15,489 bases of DNA from Bacteriovoracaceae bacterium (GTDB lineage: Bacteria > Bdellovibrionota > UBA1018), in contig CANFHS010000024.1 of the NCBI GenBank assembly GCA_947446835.1, forward strand, positions 1 through 15,489. The letters are read 5' to 3'. The notes beneath the pieces are model-generated. The model was given only the letters and a program-made list of their open reading frames with translations, had not been told where the DNA came from and made no database searches. The position numbers and the translations under genes were made by a program. This document shows positions 1 through 7,335 of the stretch, piece by piece (the stretch's first letter is position 1; every line of letters begins with the position of its first letter).

Positions 1-1111
1 CGCATTCGACGGTGACGCTGGAAATCCAGCTTCCGTGGCCGGTCTTGAATTGCGGGTTGCACCTCACGGTGGGATCGGTTCCGGTCGTCAGCGAGCACTG
101 CGAATCGGTGTCCGACTGGCTGGTCAGGGTGTAGGAGGGCGCGTCGCCCGAGCCATCCGTGCAGCGCAAGGGTTCGGACTCGACCGAGGCTCCCTCGGCC
201 ACCGACAGGTCGGCCAGGCTCACGAAATTCGGGGTGCGGTTCTGCACCGTGATCGTGAACTGGCGGCTTCCGGTCAGGGCGGGGGTGCGGTTGTCGCGGC
301 CGCTCACCGTGAAGGTGTAGACCGTATCGTCGCCGCCCACGGAGGAAAGCAGGTCGGGCGTCCAGCTCAAGACACCCGTGGAGGTGCTGAACGTGGCGGG
401 TGAGCCAAGGCCGCCCAGGCTCGTGCATGGCGTGCCGGCAGCCAGTCCGCCGCCTGCCACGGAGCAGCTCCAGGTGATGGGATCCAGGTCCGCGTCCAGG
501 TCGTTTCCGCCATCACCGGCATCGACCCCCGCGATGGCGTCGCCTTCGGTGACCGTCTGGTCGGCGATGGCGTCCACAAGGGGTGCGCGGTTGGAGTCGC
601 TGACGTTCAGCCGGAACTGCTGCGAAGCGCTCAGGTCGCCCGACCAGCACAGCACGGTGATGGTGGAACTCCAGGCGGTGTGCGTGGCCTTGTGCGAAGG
701 TGCGCATGACACGGCGTAGAGGGGTCCGCCGGAAATCACGCAGTTCGCGGCCGGATCGGTCTGGTCCGCGACGGCGTAGCTGACGGGGTCACCCGCCTGG
801 GTCCAGCAGTCCAGGCGCTGGAAGTTCAGGCCGCCTTCGGCGGTGGCCAAGGTGCGCAGATCCTCGAAGTGGATCGGCACGACGGTGACCGGCGGCGTGG
901 TGTGGCTGCCGCTGCCACTGCCGTGGCTTCCGGAGCTGGTCTTGCCGCTGGGGGTGGGGGAGCTCTGGACTCCGCAGCCGGCCAGGGCGAGCTGAAACAA
1001 AAGCAGGGACAGAAGCGGCTTCGAAAAGAAGCGCTTCCAAGGGCTTGTCCCTGAACCAGCGGACCTGCTTCTGGATTTCAGATCCGGTTGATGCAGCACG
1101 TTGGGCTTCAA
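1..1111 (-). CDS. Large repeat-domain lipoprotein (N-terminal part, runs off left edge)
   Basis: The frame stays open from about 1111 to the window edge, giving 370 visible residues with no stop. A basic stretch (KRFFSK) leads into a leucine-rich helix and a lipobox LALAGC, with the lipidated Cys encoded at 976-974. A Ser/Gly/His-rich linker follows. Two copies of a Cys-containing domain then flank one cadherin/He_PIG-like Ig domain, which carries a 'VTEGD...GDGGNDLDADLDP' type strand and 'TGVLSWTP'. This predicts an outer-membrane-anchored, surface or periplasmic adhesin-like protein. No ATG fits near the signal peptide. The best start is TTG at 1111-1109, with GGGAGG at 1120-1115 close in front; GTG at 1099 is the alternative. 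Either gives an unusually long n-region, so an internal start or sequencing error is possible. Function and ligand are not recognisable. The lipoprotein call is firm, the domain names less so. Confidence 0.75.
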   Translation of the reverse strand, partial: MKPNVLHQPDLKSRSRSAGSGTSPWKRFFSKPLLSLLLFQLALAGCGVQSSPTPSGKTSSGSHGSGSGSHTTPPVTVVPIHFEDLRTLATAEGGLNFQRLDCWTQAGDPVSYAVADQTDPAANCVISGGPLYAVSCAPSHKATHTAWSSTITVLCWSGDLSASQQFRLNVSDSNRAPLVDAIADQTVTEGDAIAGVDAGDGGNDLDADLDPITWSCSVAGGGLAAGTPCTSLGGLGSPATFSTSTGVLSWTPDLLSSVGGDDTVYTFTVSGRDNRTPALTGSRQFTITVQNRTPNFVSLADLSVAEGASVESEPLRCTDGSGDAPSYTLTSQSDTDSQCSLTTGTDPTVRCNPQFKTGHGSWISSVTVEC

Positions 1112-1244
1112 ACGCCTCCCGTTCCCATCTCCCGTTTCGGCAAAGACCTTCTTCCATATTAAGGTTGTCCGCTGGTCCCCGACATTTGTGTCCCGGCCGA
1201 CACGGTCCTGACGGACACGGTGCGCTCCGTGCAGCGGCCCGGTC
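1112..1244. promoter_or_regulatory. Divergent intergenic region between lipoprotein gene and dprA
   Basis: These 133 bases separate two divergent start codons. On the minus strand a TAATAT hexamer (1161-1156) is a possible -10 for the lipoprotein gene, but no good -35 is seen 16-18 bases away. On the plus strand TTGTCC (1165-1170) could be a -35 for dprA without a good -10. The half nearer dprA carries several GACA/TGTC elements, including the direct repeat GACACGGT at 1199-1206 and 1214-1221, and the dyad GACA-TTTG-TGTC at 1181-1192. Promoter placement is uncertain. Confidence 0.35.
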
Positions 1245-2255
1245 ATGAACTGGGACCAACTGGTGCAGCGATTTCCGGTGCAAGAGCTTGAAACCGGGCG
1301 TTTTTTTGTTCCGGAATGCGAGGGCGGTTTCTTGCCTGAAGGGTGTCGGGGAGTTGACAGGATCTGGATCCAGGGCTCTCCGTCCGCCCTCCGGATGCTG
1401 GAGGATTTGCCCTCCCAAGGGCTGGGCATTGTCGGCACGCGCGAGCCTGAAACTTCGACCCGCGACCGCATCCAGGCGGTCTTGGGCGGGCTCTCCGGCT
1501 CGCGACTCCAGGTCGTCTCGGGCTTCGCCCGCGGGGTGGACGCCTGTGCGCACGAAGCGGCGTTGAGGCACGGGCTCGTCACCGTGGCGGTGGTCGCGGC
1601 GGGACTGGACGTGGATTACCCGCGCGAGCACCGCGAACTGCGGGCCGCGATCCTCGAAAACGGCGGCTTGATGATCAGCGAAACCCCTTTGGGTCAGAGG
1701 CCTTACGAGAGCTCGTTCCTGGAACGCAACCGGTGGATCGCGGCCCTGTCGCGGGCGATCTGGGTGGCTGAAGCTCCTGTCCGGAGTGGTTCACTGAACA
1801 CCGCGGCCTGGGCGCTGCGCTTCGGGCGGACGCTTTTTGCCACGCCGTGCCTGCCGGGCGATCCGCGCTTTGCCGGAAATCAGCGGCTGCTGGAGTGCGA
1901 GCCCGCCCTGGCGCTGTGGGGCACCCGGAGCCTCGGCGCGGCCTGGCTCGAGCTCGCCTCGGCCGGGCGCGAGGCGCAGCCTGAGCTGTCGATCGGTGCC
2001 ACGGCCCCGCTGACCGGGCTTCCTGCCGATGCCCGGCGCCTTCACCGCGAAGCGGTTCGGCGCGAGTGGGACGCGGCGGGCGCGTCGCTCCAGGACCTGC
2101 TGGCCTGGTCGATGCGGCAGGGCTGGACCGCGGCGCGCTTCTTCGAGGCCTTGGCGGAGCTGGAACGCTCGGGCTGGGCCCGGCGCGAGCCTGGAAGCGG
2201 GGCCTTGCGCGCCGCTCAAGCCGGCATCAGATCAGGAGCGGAACGTAGGGATTGA
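1245..2255 (+). CDS. dprA: DNA-processing protein DprA/Smf
   Basis: 336 residues. DprA binds incoming single-stranded DNA in the cytoplasm and loads RecA during natural transformation. The Rossmann-like core is clear: GIVGTRE (61-67), SGFARGVD followed by AHEAAL (92-106), AGLDVDYP (119-126), ISETPLG (144-150), ERNRWIAALS (160-169), and EA plus SGSLNTA (176-187). A C-terminal winged-helix-like segment occupies about 255-320. The first 55 residues are short and do not resemble the usual SAM-like N-terminal domain. Start: ATG 1245 is the first credible codon, but no strong Shine-Dalgarno precedes it. The gene stands alone, divergent from the lipoprotein gene. Its last 29 bases overlap the convergent gene ending at 2227. 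No other competence gene is in the window. Confidence 0.93.
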   Translation: MNWDQLVQRFPVQELETGRFFVPECEGGFLPEGCRGVDRIWIQGSPSALRMLEDLPSQGLGIVGTREPETSTRDRIQAVLGGLSGSRLQVVSGFARGVDACAHEAALRHGLVTVAVVAAGLDVDYPREHRELRAAILENGGLMISETPLGQRPYESSFLERNRWIAALSRAIWVAEAPVRSGSLNTAAWALRFGRTLFATPCLPGDPRFAGNQRLLECEPALALWGTRSLGAAWLELASAGREAQPELSIGATAPLTGLPADARRLHREAVRREWDAAGASLQDLLAWSMRQGWTAARFFEALAELERSGWARREPGSGALRAAQAGIRSGAERRD

Positions 2256-3324
2256 GCTCGCGGTCGACCACCTCGAAGGCGGCCGAGCCCGGCGCTCGAA
2301 GGGTCGCCTCGAGCTTGCCCTTGCGGTACACGTGCAGCTCCAGGTCCGAAAGCTTGGAATTGGCGCAGTACAGCAGCGAGCCGTCGGTGTCCTCGAGCGT
2401 GATTCCCGCGAAATCGCGGTACTGGGCGCGGATTTTTCCGCGAAAGACCAGGTCGCCCCGTTCGGCCTTGAAGGTCCACTCGTTGAGGGAATGGTCCGAG
2501 CGCGAGTGCAGGGCGTTCCACAGCGAGTTAAAGCAGTGCTCCTCACCGCGATAGCGGAAGTAGAACGATGAGAACCGGGGCGAACGCATCAGGCCCGCCA
2601 GCGTGGCCCGGACGGTGAGGCCTTCAAAGACCGCGTCGACCGGCTGACCGTTCTCGTTCACGAAGCTGTTGCAATGCGACCAGGCCCAGGAATGCCCGCC
2701 GCGCGAATGGCTCAGGTGCCCCTGCATTCCGGGCGCGGCCTGGAGCTGGAACGGCTTGCCATCCACGGTGACCGTGCCGGTGAACGACAGGTTTTCTCCC
2801 ACGGTCACGATGCGGCCGCTGGAAAGCCCCGAACGTTGCAGGCCTTCAGGCAACAGGCTGAAGGTGCCCGCGGGCTGGCCGGTCACGCGGGGCGCGATCT
2901 GCAAGTCCCAGCGGATCTCCTTGCCTTTGGAGGCAACGCACCCTTTGGAGCCGGAAGGGGTGAGCTCCGAGTCCGCGATGCGGATCACGACTCCCGAGGG
3001 AGTCTCCTGGCTCTGGAAAGCCGAGATGTCCTGGGTCTGTCGTACGGCCACCTTGCGGACTTCGCCCGTGTCGCGGTTGCGCTCGAAGAGCACGGCCCAG
3101 ACCGAAGCTTCGCGCTTGAACCCGTTGCGCGTGGTGAGCAGCGTGAAGCGGACCCAGAGGGCGCGTCCGTTGGCCGGGTCGTTGATCTTGAAGTACCAGC
3201 CCTCGTGGAAGCCCGCGCGTTGCTCGGCGGGAAGAGCAGGCCAGGCCGCCGCGTTCAGGAAGCGCGGGGCAGCGGGAGCCTTTCCAGGCTCTTTTTTGAG
3301 GGATTTCTTGGCAAGGCGCTTCAT
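2227..3324 (-). CDS. CrtC/AttH (tocopherol cyclase-like) lipocalin-fold protein, function unknown
   Basis: 365 residues beginning with a Lys-rich segment (MKRLAKKSLKK) and no clear signal peptide or membrane helix, so it is probably cytoplasmic or membrane-surface. An early FHEGWYFK motif (about 39-46) and a mid-protein GMQGHLSHSRGG...SWAWSHCNSF region resemble the paired beta-domain proteins of the hydroxyneurosporene synthase (CrtC), AttH and tocopherol cyclase superfamily, which handle hydrophobic ligands. This is recognition by motif and overall beta-rich character only. No enzymatic activity is claimed and no carotenoid gene is nearby. Its ATG overlaps the stop of the upstream ATPase by 4 bases (ATGA at 3324-3321), indicating translational coupling. 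The 3' end overlaps the end of dprA by 29 bases. The pairing with secretion genes is unusual. Confidence 0.6.
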   Translation of the reverse strand: MKRLAKKSLKKEPGKAPAAPRFLNAAAWPALPAEQRAGFHEGWYFKINDPANGRALWVRFTLLTTRNGFKREASVWAVLFERNRDTGEVRKVAVRQTQDISAFQSQETPSGVVIRIADSELTPSGSKGCVASKGKEIRWDLQIAPRVTGQPAGTFSLLPEGLQRSGLSSGRIVTVGENLSFTGTVTVDGKPFQLQAAPGMQGHLSHSRGGHSWAWSHCNSFVNENGQPVDAVFEGLTVRATLAGLMRSPRFSSFYFRYRGEEHCFNSLWNALHSRSDHSLNEWTFKAERGDLVFRGKIRAQYRDFAGITLEDTDGSLLYCANSKLSDLELHVYRKGKLEATLRAPGSAAFEVVDRELNPYVPLLI

Positions 3325-4286
3325 TCTTCCAGATGTACCACTGGCCGCAGCAAGATTGTATCCCCTTCGCGACCTTCGACCCGCAGGACTTCCCGGATCC
3401 GTCGCTCAGGCCCCCGCCGTTCGACATGGACCAGCCACTGGAGTCCCAGAGCCAGCAGCTCACGCAGGGCTGCCAGGGGCAAGGCGCCGCCCCCGTGCAG
3501 CAGGCAAAGCAGTTCGAGGCGCCGCAGTGCTTCACGGGCGGAGCTGGCGTGCAGCGTGGCCAAGGCGCCGCGGTGACCGGTGTTCAGGGCCTGAAGCAGT
3601 TCGAGGACTTCGGCCCCTCGGCACTCGCCCAGGATGACCCGGTCGGGCCGCATGCGCAGGGTCTGCTTCAGCAAGGTTCGCAGCGTGACCTCGCCAAAGC
3701 CGTCGGCATTGGGCGCGCGGGCCTGGAGGGTCAGGAAGTGGGGGTGTCGGGGGGCCAGCTCGGGCGTGTCCTCCAGGGCGATGATGCGCTCGGAGGCGGG
3801 GACTTCATCCAGCAGCTCCTGCAGCAGGGTCGTCTTGCCGCTGCCGGTGGCGCCGCAAAGGATGAGGCTCTCGCCCCGCCGGACCGCCGCCGCCAGATTC
3901 GCATATCCTGGAGCGCCGGCCCAGCGGCGTCCCCCATCGGGCGCATCGGCGGGGGCGCGCGGCAAGCGGCGCAGCGAGATCAGGATCTGCGTCCCGGCCA
4001 CGGGCGGAAACACCGCGTGGAGCCGGTGGCCTTCCGGGGTGGTGCCGTCCACGAACGGGTGGCGCGCGTCCCAGGTCCGGCCCGCCCGGGCCAGGAGCGC
4101 CAGCACCCACTCCCGGAAAGCGCCCTCTGTCCAAGGGGCCTCGTCGGACGCGCCGGGAAGGGCCCGCTGCAGGCCCTGGCCGCGGTCCACGAAGGCGTGC
4201 TGGGGGCCGTTCAGGCAGAGGTCGGTGACGGCCGGATCGGCGAGCGCGTCCTGAAGCCAGCCGGGGACCCTCGGGGTCGTGCTCAT
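3321..4286 (-). CDS. Short CpaF/TadA-type secretion ATPase
   Basis: 321 residues, a cytoplasmic hexameric ATPase of the PilT/VirB11 superfamily that would power a Tad/type II-like machine. The N-terminal domain contains DPAVTDLCLNGPQHAFVDRG (17-36), the typical CpaF opening. The core has Walker A GATGSGKT (145-152), an Asp-box IALEDTPEL (169-177), Walker B RVILGE (216-221) and a His-box LNTGHRGALATLHA (234-247). All catalytic elements look intact. CpaF proteins are usually well above 400 residues, so this one lacks the long N-terminal extension and resembles a compact VirB11-like form. Start ATG at 4286 overlaps the secretin stop (ATGA at 4286-4283). The TadB/TadC platform, pilin and CpaB/CpaE genes are not in the window. 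VirB11 of a type IV system is a less likely reading given the adjoining secretin. Confidence 0.88.
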   Translation of the reverse strand: MSTTPRVPGWLQDALADPAVTDLCLNGPQHAFVDRGQGLQRALPGASDEAPWTEGAFREWVLALLARAGRTWDARHPFVDGTTPEGHRLHAVFPPVAGTQILISLRRLPRAPADAPDGGRRWAGAPGYANLAAAVRRGESLILCGATGSGKTTLLQELLDEVPASERIIALEDTPELAPRHPHFLTLQARAPNADGFGEVTLRTLLKQTLRMRPDRVILGECRGAEVLELLQALNTGHRGALATLHASSAREALRRLELLCLLHGGGALPLAALRELLALGLQWLVHVERRGPERRIREVLRVEGREGDTILLRPVVHLEE

Positions 4287-5743
4287 CGGAACGCGTTCCA
4301 GGGGTAGTCGGCCTGGGCCCGGAGCTTCTGCTCGTCACGCGGGTCGATCCAGTTGCGTGGAGCGGGGGCTTTGCCTCGCGCCGTGATGCGGTGAAAGCGC
4401 TCCATGGGCGGCCTGGGGGGCCTTGCCTGGGGCAGCAGGACCGCCACCAGCTCGGAACGATCGTTCAGGTAGTCTTCGCTGCCAAAAAGCAGGCCCAGTA
4501 CGGGAATCCGGCGCAGGAAGGGCAACCCCTTGGCCTGCCGCCTCAGGTCCTGCTGGAGCATGCCTGAAAGGAAGAGCGGCCGGCCGAATTCGGCATCCAC
4601 CTGCGTGTGGATGCGGTTGGCCTGGATTCCGGGCAGGTCGTCCCGGTCCAGGTCCGGATCCAGATGGCTGACCTCGGTCTGGATTTCGAGGCGGGCCTGG
4701 GTGGCGGTGGCCTGCGCCACCTTCAGCTTGAGCAGGAGTCCGAAATTCCGCCAGCTGACCTGTGACGAGTACTGGCTCGTGGTCCGGATGGGCAGCTCAC
4801 CCCCCGCAAAGAGCTCGGCTTCGCCCGGCGCGCGGACCGCCAGCTCGGGATTGGAAAGTACCCGGGCGCTGCCTTCGCTCTCCAGGGCCTTCAGGGTCAC
4901 GGGCAGGTCGACGGCCTGGCGTAACCCTCCGCTCGTCAGGCGGAATGCGGCCTCCTGGCTGGCGGGCCAGGTCAGTCCGAGGGAACCCAGGCGCGTCTTG
5001 CGGAGCTCCAGCAGGAAGACCTGGAAATGGATCACGGGCGAATCGTCCGGCAGCGCCTTGATTTCCAGGGTCACCCACGGGCTCAGCGCGCGCAGGGCGC
5101 GATCGGCGCGCTCGCGGTCCGCGGCCTTCGGTAGGGAACCGATCACCCCCAGCAAAGGGCCCTGGCGGTCCACGCGCAGCTGGTCTCCGAGTCCGGCCTT
5201 CCGGATCCACTCGGTCAGCTGGGTCTGCTGCTCGTCCAACAGGGCCTCCGTCGGCTCGGTTTCATCGCGGACGCCCTGGGGAAATCCCCGGACCAGGGCC
5301 CCGATCCGGGCTGCCTCGCGCACGGACCGGACTTCGCCCCGCACCACGATGCCTTCGCCCGAGAGCAGCACCTCGGCCTCCTCCAGCTGCGACACGGCCC
5401 GGGCCAGAGCGGGTGCCAAGGCGGGTGCGGTCGCCTTGGCCACCTCGATGGGTTGTCGCTCGGGAGGCCCGCTCTTGGACCAAAGCCACAGGTCCGCGTG
5501 CCCGGGCGAAACGGCCTTGATGAGAAGCTCGTCCTGAACCTGTAACACCTTGGAAAGTGGCATGATTTTTATGCTCCCGCCCCCTTGGCTGTACCGGGTC
5601 AGGCCGGGAAGCCGGAGGCGCCTTTGTTCCCCCGGTGCCAGCAGCCACGGGGCCCTCTGTCGGGCCCCGGGCTCGGCTCGCGCGCCGCCTCCCACCGCCA
5701 GCGACAACAGGATTCCGATCCACCCGATGCGCTTCGTCCCCAT
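4283..5743 (-). CDS. cpaC: CpaC/RcpA-type outer-membrane secretin
   Basis: 486 residues from ATG 5743. This start is chosen because GGGAGGA lies at 5757-5751 with a 7-base gap and a Sec signal peptide follows immediately (MGTKRIGWIGILLSLAVGGG, cut near ARA-E at residue 23). Domains in order: a CpaC-type N-terminal beta domain (about 35-102), a BON-like segment (about 122-160), and the secretin C-terminal module (about 285-438). Landmarks are SARVLSNPELAVRAPGEAELFAGGELPI, GLLLKLKV, PLFLSGMLQQDLR, and the classic LPFLRRIPVLGLLFG followed by SELVAVLLP. The module builds the outer-membrane channel through which Tad-type pili or secreted proteins exit. It is first in a three-gene operon with the ATPase and the CrtC-like protein, each joined by a 4-base overlap. 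No pilotin or pilin is next to it. The last 45 residues are Pro/Arg-rich and unassigned. Confidence 0.9.
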   Translation of the reverse strand: MGTKRIGWIGILLSLAVGGGARAEPGARQRAPWLLAPGEQRRLRLPGLTRYSQGGGSIKIMPLSKVLQVQDELLIKAVSPGHADLWLWSKSGPPERQPIEVAKATAPALAPALARAVSQLEEAEVLLSGEGIVVRGEVRSVREAARIGALVRGFPQGVRDETEPTEALLDEQQTQLTEWIRKAGLGDQLRVDRQGPLLGVIGSLPKAADRERADRALRALSPWVTLEIKALPDDSPVIHFQVFLLELRKTRLGSLGLTWPASQEAAFRLTSGGLRQAVDLPVTLKALESEGSARVLSNPELAVRAPGEAELFAGGELPIRTTSQYSSQVSWRNFGLLLKLKVAQATATQARLEIQTEVSHLDPDLDRDDLPGIQANRIHTQVDAEFGRPLFLSGMLQQDLRRQAKGLPFLRRIPVLGLLFGSEDYLNDRSELVAVLLPQARPPRPPMERFHRITARGKAPAPRNWIDPRDEQKLRAQADYPWNAFR

Positions 5744-5806
5744 TTCCCGATCCTCCCGGGTGGGGCCCTTACGCAAGAGGTGGGCCCAAACTGCCTCATG
5801 AAGCGG

Positions 5807-5836
5807 TTGACTTTTTCCGGGCGTGAAGGCTAGGTT
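5807..5836 (+). promoter_or_regulatory. Sigma-70-like promoter for the basic miniprotein
   Basis: TTGACT (5807-5812) and TAGGTT (5831-5836) are separated by 18 bases. The predicted transcript start lies near 5843, leaving a leader of about 24 bases with a run of eight T's and then a Shine-Dalgarno GGAGAG at 5858-5863 just before ATG 5867. Confidence 0.55.
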
Positions 5837-5866
5837 CGCCCCTCAATTCTTTTTTTTGGAGAGCTC

Positions 5867-5992
5867 ATGCCTTCACGCAAGATGAAGACCAATATCGCGC
5901 GCAAGATCCGCAAAGCCCGCAAAGGCAAAGCGCGCAAGCGTGCTGAACAGAACAAAGGCACCACGCCCAAGTTCCCGATCCACATCGACTGA
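5867..5992 (+). CDS. 41-residue highly basic small protein (ribosomal-protein-like)
   Basis: The protein reads MPSRKMKTNIARKIRKARKG followed by KARKRAEQNKGTTPKFPIHI and D. It has 9 Lys and 6 Arg against one Glu and one Asp, giving a very high pI. A basic helix-like N-terminal half is followed by a short Pro-containing tail (GTTPKFPIHID). GGAGAG sits 4-9 bases before the ATG and a good -35/-10 pair precedes it, so expression is well supported for such a short frame. Composition suggests a nucleic-acid or ribosome-binding miniprotein, comparable in kind (not demonstrably in family) to bTHX or L36-type small ribosomal proteins. I do not recognise the family. It lies 100 bases ahead of metK on the same strand with no convincing terminator between, so read-through into metK is possible. 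Confidence 0.72.
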   Translation: MPSRKMKTNIARKIRKARKGKARKRAEQNKGTTPKFPIHID

Positions 5993-6038
5993 TCGTCGGT
6001 CGGTTCGCCATTTTTCCGGTCCGCAAGCAATCTGGGGA

Positions 6039-6069
6039 TTGACACCCGGGCCCCCTTGCGCGGAATGAT
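6039..6069 (+). promoter_or_regulatory. Probable metK promoter
   Basis: A perfect -35 hexamer TTGACA lies at 6039-6044. The best -10 is AATGAT at 6064-6069, with a 19-base spacer, or GGAATG at 6062-6067 with 17. The spacer is very GC-rich (CCCGGGCCCCC). The leader before metK is too short for a SAM riboswitch, and none is visible. The Shine-Dalgarno AGGAGAA is at 6079-6085. Confidence 0.5.
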
Positions 6070-6092
6070 CTCGCTATCAGGAGAACACCAGA

Positions 6093-7259
6093 ATGTCGGG
6101 CAACTACCTTTTCACTTCCGAGTCCGTGACTGAAGGCCATCCGGACAAGATCGCCGATCAGATTTCGGATTCAGTCCTGGATGCGATTCTTTCCCAGGAT
6201 CCGAAGTCGAGGGTGGCTTGCGAAACCCTGGTGACGACCGGCCTGATCGTGGTTGCCGGCGAAGTGACCACCAACGCCCGCGTGGATTACGCGGATATCG
6301 CCCGCCAGGCGGTGAAGCGGATCGGCTACGACTCTTCGGAGAAGGGCTTCGACTACAAGACCTGCGGCGTGATCGTGACCTTGGACCGCCAGTCGCCCGA
6401 TATCTCTCAGGGCGTGACGGCCGGCCAAGGCATGCACAACCAGAAGGAGCAGGGTGCAGGTGACCAGGGCATCATGTTCGGCTACGCGGTTCGCGAGTCC
6501 GAAAACCTGATGCCCCTGACCATCGACCTGAGCCACAAGCTGGCCCTGCGGCTTTCGGAAGTCCGCAAGAACGGCACGCTGGGCTGGCTCCGCCCGGACG
6601 GCAAGACCCAGGTCACCGCCGAGTACGTGGACGGCGTGGCCAAGCGCATCGATGCGGTCGTGGTGTCGACTCAGCATGACGAAGCGGTGAGTCATAAGCA
6701 GATCCAGGAAGCGGTCATGGAAGAGGTCATCAAGAAGACCATCCCGGCCCAGTACCTGGACTCCAAGACCAAGTTCTTCATCAACCCCACCGGTCGCTTC
6801 GTGATCGGGGGCCCGATGGGCGACTGCGGCCTGACCGGGCGCAAGATCATCGTCGACACCTATGGGGGCCATGGCGCCCATGGGGGCGGTGCCTTCTCGG
6901 GCAAGGACCCGTCCAAGGTGGACCGGTCGGCTTGCTACATGGGACGCTACGTGGCCAAGAACCTGGTCGCCGCGGGTCTCTGTGACCGCGCCCTGGTCCA
7001 GCTGGCCTACGCCATCGGGGTGGCTGAGCCCGTCTCCGTGATGGTCAATGCGTTCGGTACCGAGAAGGTGGAGCTGAAGAAGCTCGAAGCGGCGGCGCGT
7101 GAGGTATTCCACCTGCGTCCGGCCGGCATCATCGAGTCGCTCAACCTGCTGCGCCCGATCTACCAGAAGACGGCGGCGTACGGTCACTTTGGCCGCGAGG
7201 ACGCCGACTTCACGTGGGAAAAAACCGATCAGGCCTCCGCGCTCCGCAGCCTGAAGTAA
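6093..7259 (+). CDS. metK: S-adenosylmethionine synthetase
   Basis: 388 residues, normal for the family. The cytoplasmic homotetramer makes S-adenosylmethionine from methionine and ATP, with release of phosphate and pyrophosphate. Signature elements: the ATP/Mg motif GHPDK (15-19), ETLVTTG (44-50), the flexible-loop region around DISQGV (103-108), the hallmark GAGDQGIMFGYA (121-132), and the P-loop-like GGGAFSGKDPSKVDRSA around 266-282. The start ATG 6093 has AGGAG 9-13 bases ahead and matches the family N-terminus (LFTSESVTEGHPDK). Codon use and GC match the neighbours. It has its own promoter and is followed by a hairpin at 7285-7317. A standard housekeeping gene with no visible defect. Confidence 0.98.
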   Translation: MSGNYLFTSESVTEGHPDKIADQISDSVLDAILSQDPKSRVACETLVTTGLIVVAGEVTTNARVDYADIARQAVKRIGYDSSEKGFDYKTCGVIVTLDRQSPDISQGVTAGQGMHNQKEQGAGDQGIMFGYAVRESENLMPLTIDLSHKLALRLSEVRKNGTLGWLRPDGKTQVTAEYVDGVAKRIDAVVVSTQHDEAVSHKQIQEAVMEEVIKKTIPAQYLDSKTKFFINPTGRFVIGGPMGDCGLTGRKIIVDTYGGHGAHGGGAFSGKDPSKVDRSACYMGRYVAKNLVAAGLCDRALVQLAYAIGVAEPVSVMVNAFGTEKVELKKLEAAAREVFHLRPAGIIESLNLLRPIYQKTAAYGHFGREDADFTWEKTDQASALRSLK

Positions 7260-7284
7260 TCCTGTCCGCGCACCCCTTCCTCTC

Positions 7285-7317
7285 GGCTTTGTTTTAGGAG
7301 TTTCCCTAAGGAAAGCC
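7285..7317 (+). terminator. Hairpin after metK, likely terminator
   Basis: A nested stem: GGCTTT (7285-7290) pairs with AAAGCC (7312-7317) around an inner TTAGG (7294-7298) and CCTAA (7305-7309) with a 6-base loop. It is followed by TTCTCTT, a weak T-rich tail. It starts 25 bases after the metK stop, so transcription probably ends here at least partly. Confidence 0.5.
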
Positions 7318-7335
7318 TTCTCTTAGAGTGGAAGG

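Noticed and set aside
789..1631. 280-residue open frame on the minus strand spanning the dprA start region
   Set aside because: It is out of frame with the clear lipobox protein at 1-1111 and antisense to DprA motifs. Its composition is that of a high-GC shadow frame.
2669..3637. Long plus-strand open frames opposite the CrtC-like and ATPase genes
   Set aside because: They lie antisense to the conserved operon and contain no recognisable domain.
5591..5776. Upstream TTG start (5776) for the secretin
   Set aside because: It lacks a ribosome-binding site and would put 11 charged residues before the signal peptide. ATG 5743 has a well-placed GGGAGGA.
5984..6015. Terminator after the basic miniprotein (ATCGAC/GTCGGT stem, later T-run)
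   Set aside because: The stem is only 6 bp, overlaps the stop codon, and the T-run begins about 10 bases too late.
5993..6092. SAM riboswitch upstream of metK
   Set aside because: Only 100 bases are available, largely before the predicted promoter. No multi-helix fold or conserved SAM-I core is visible.
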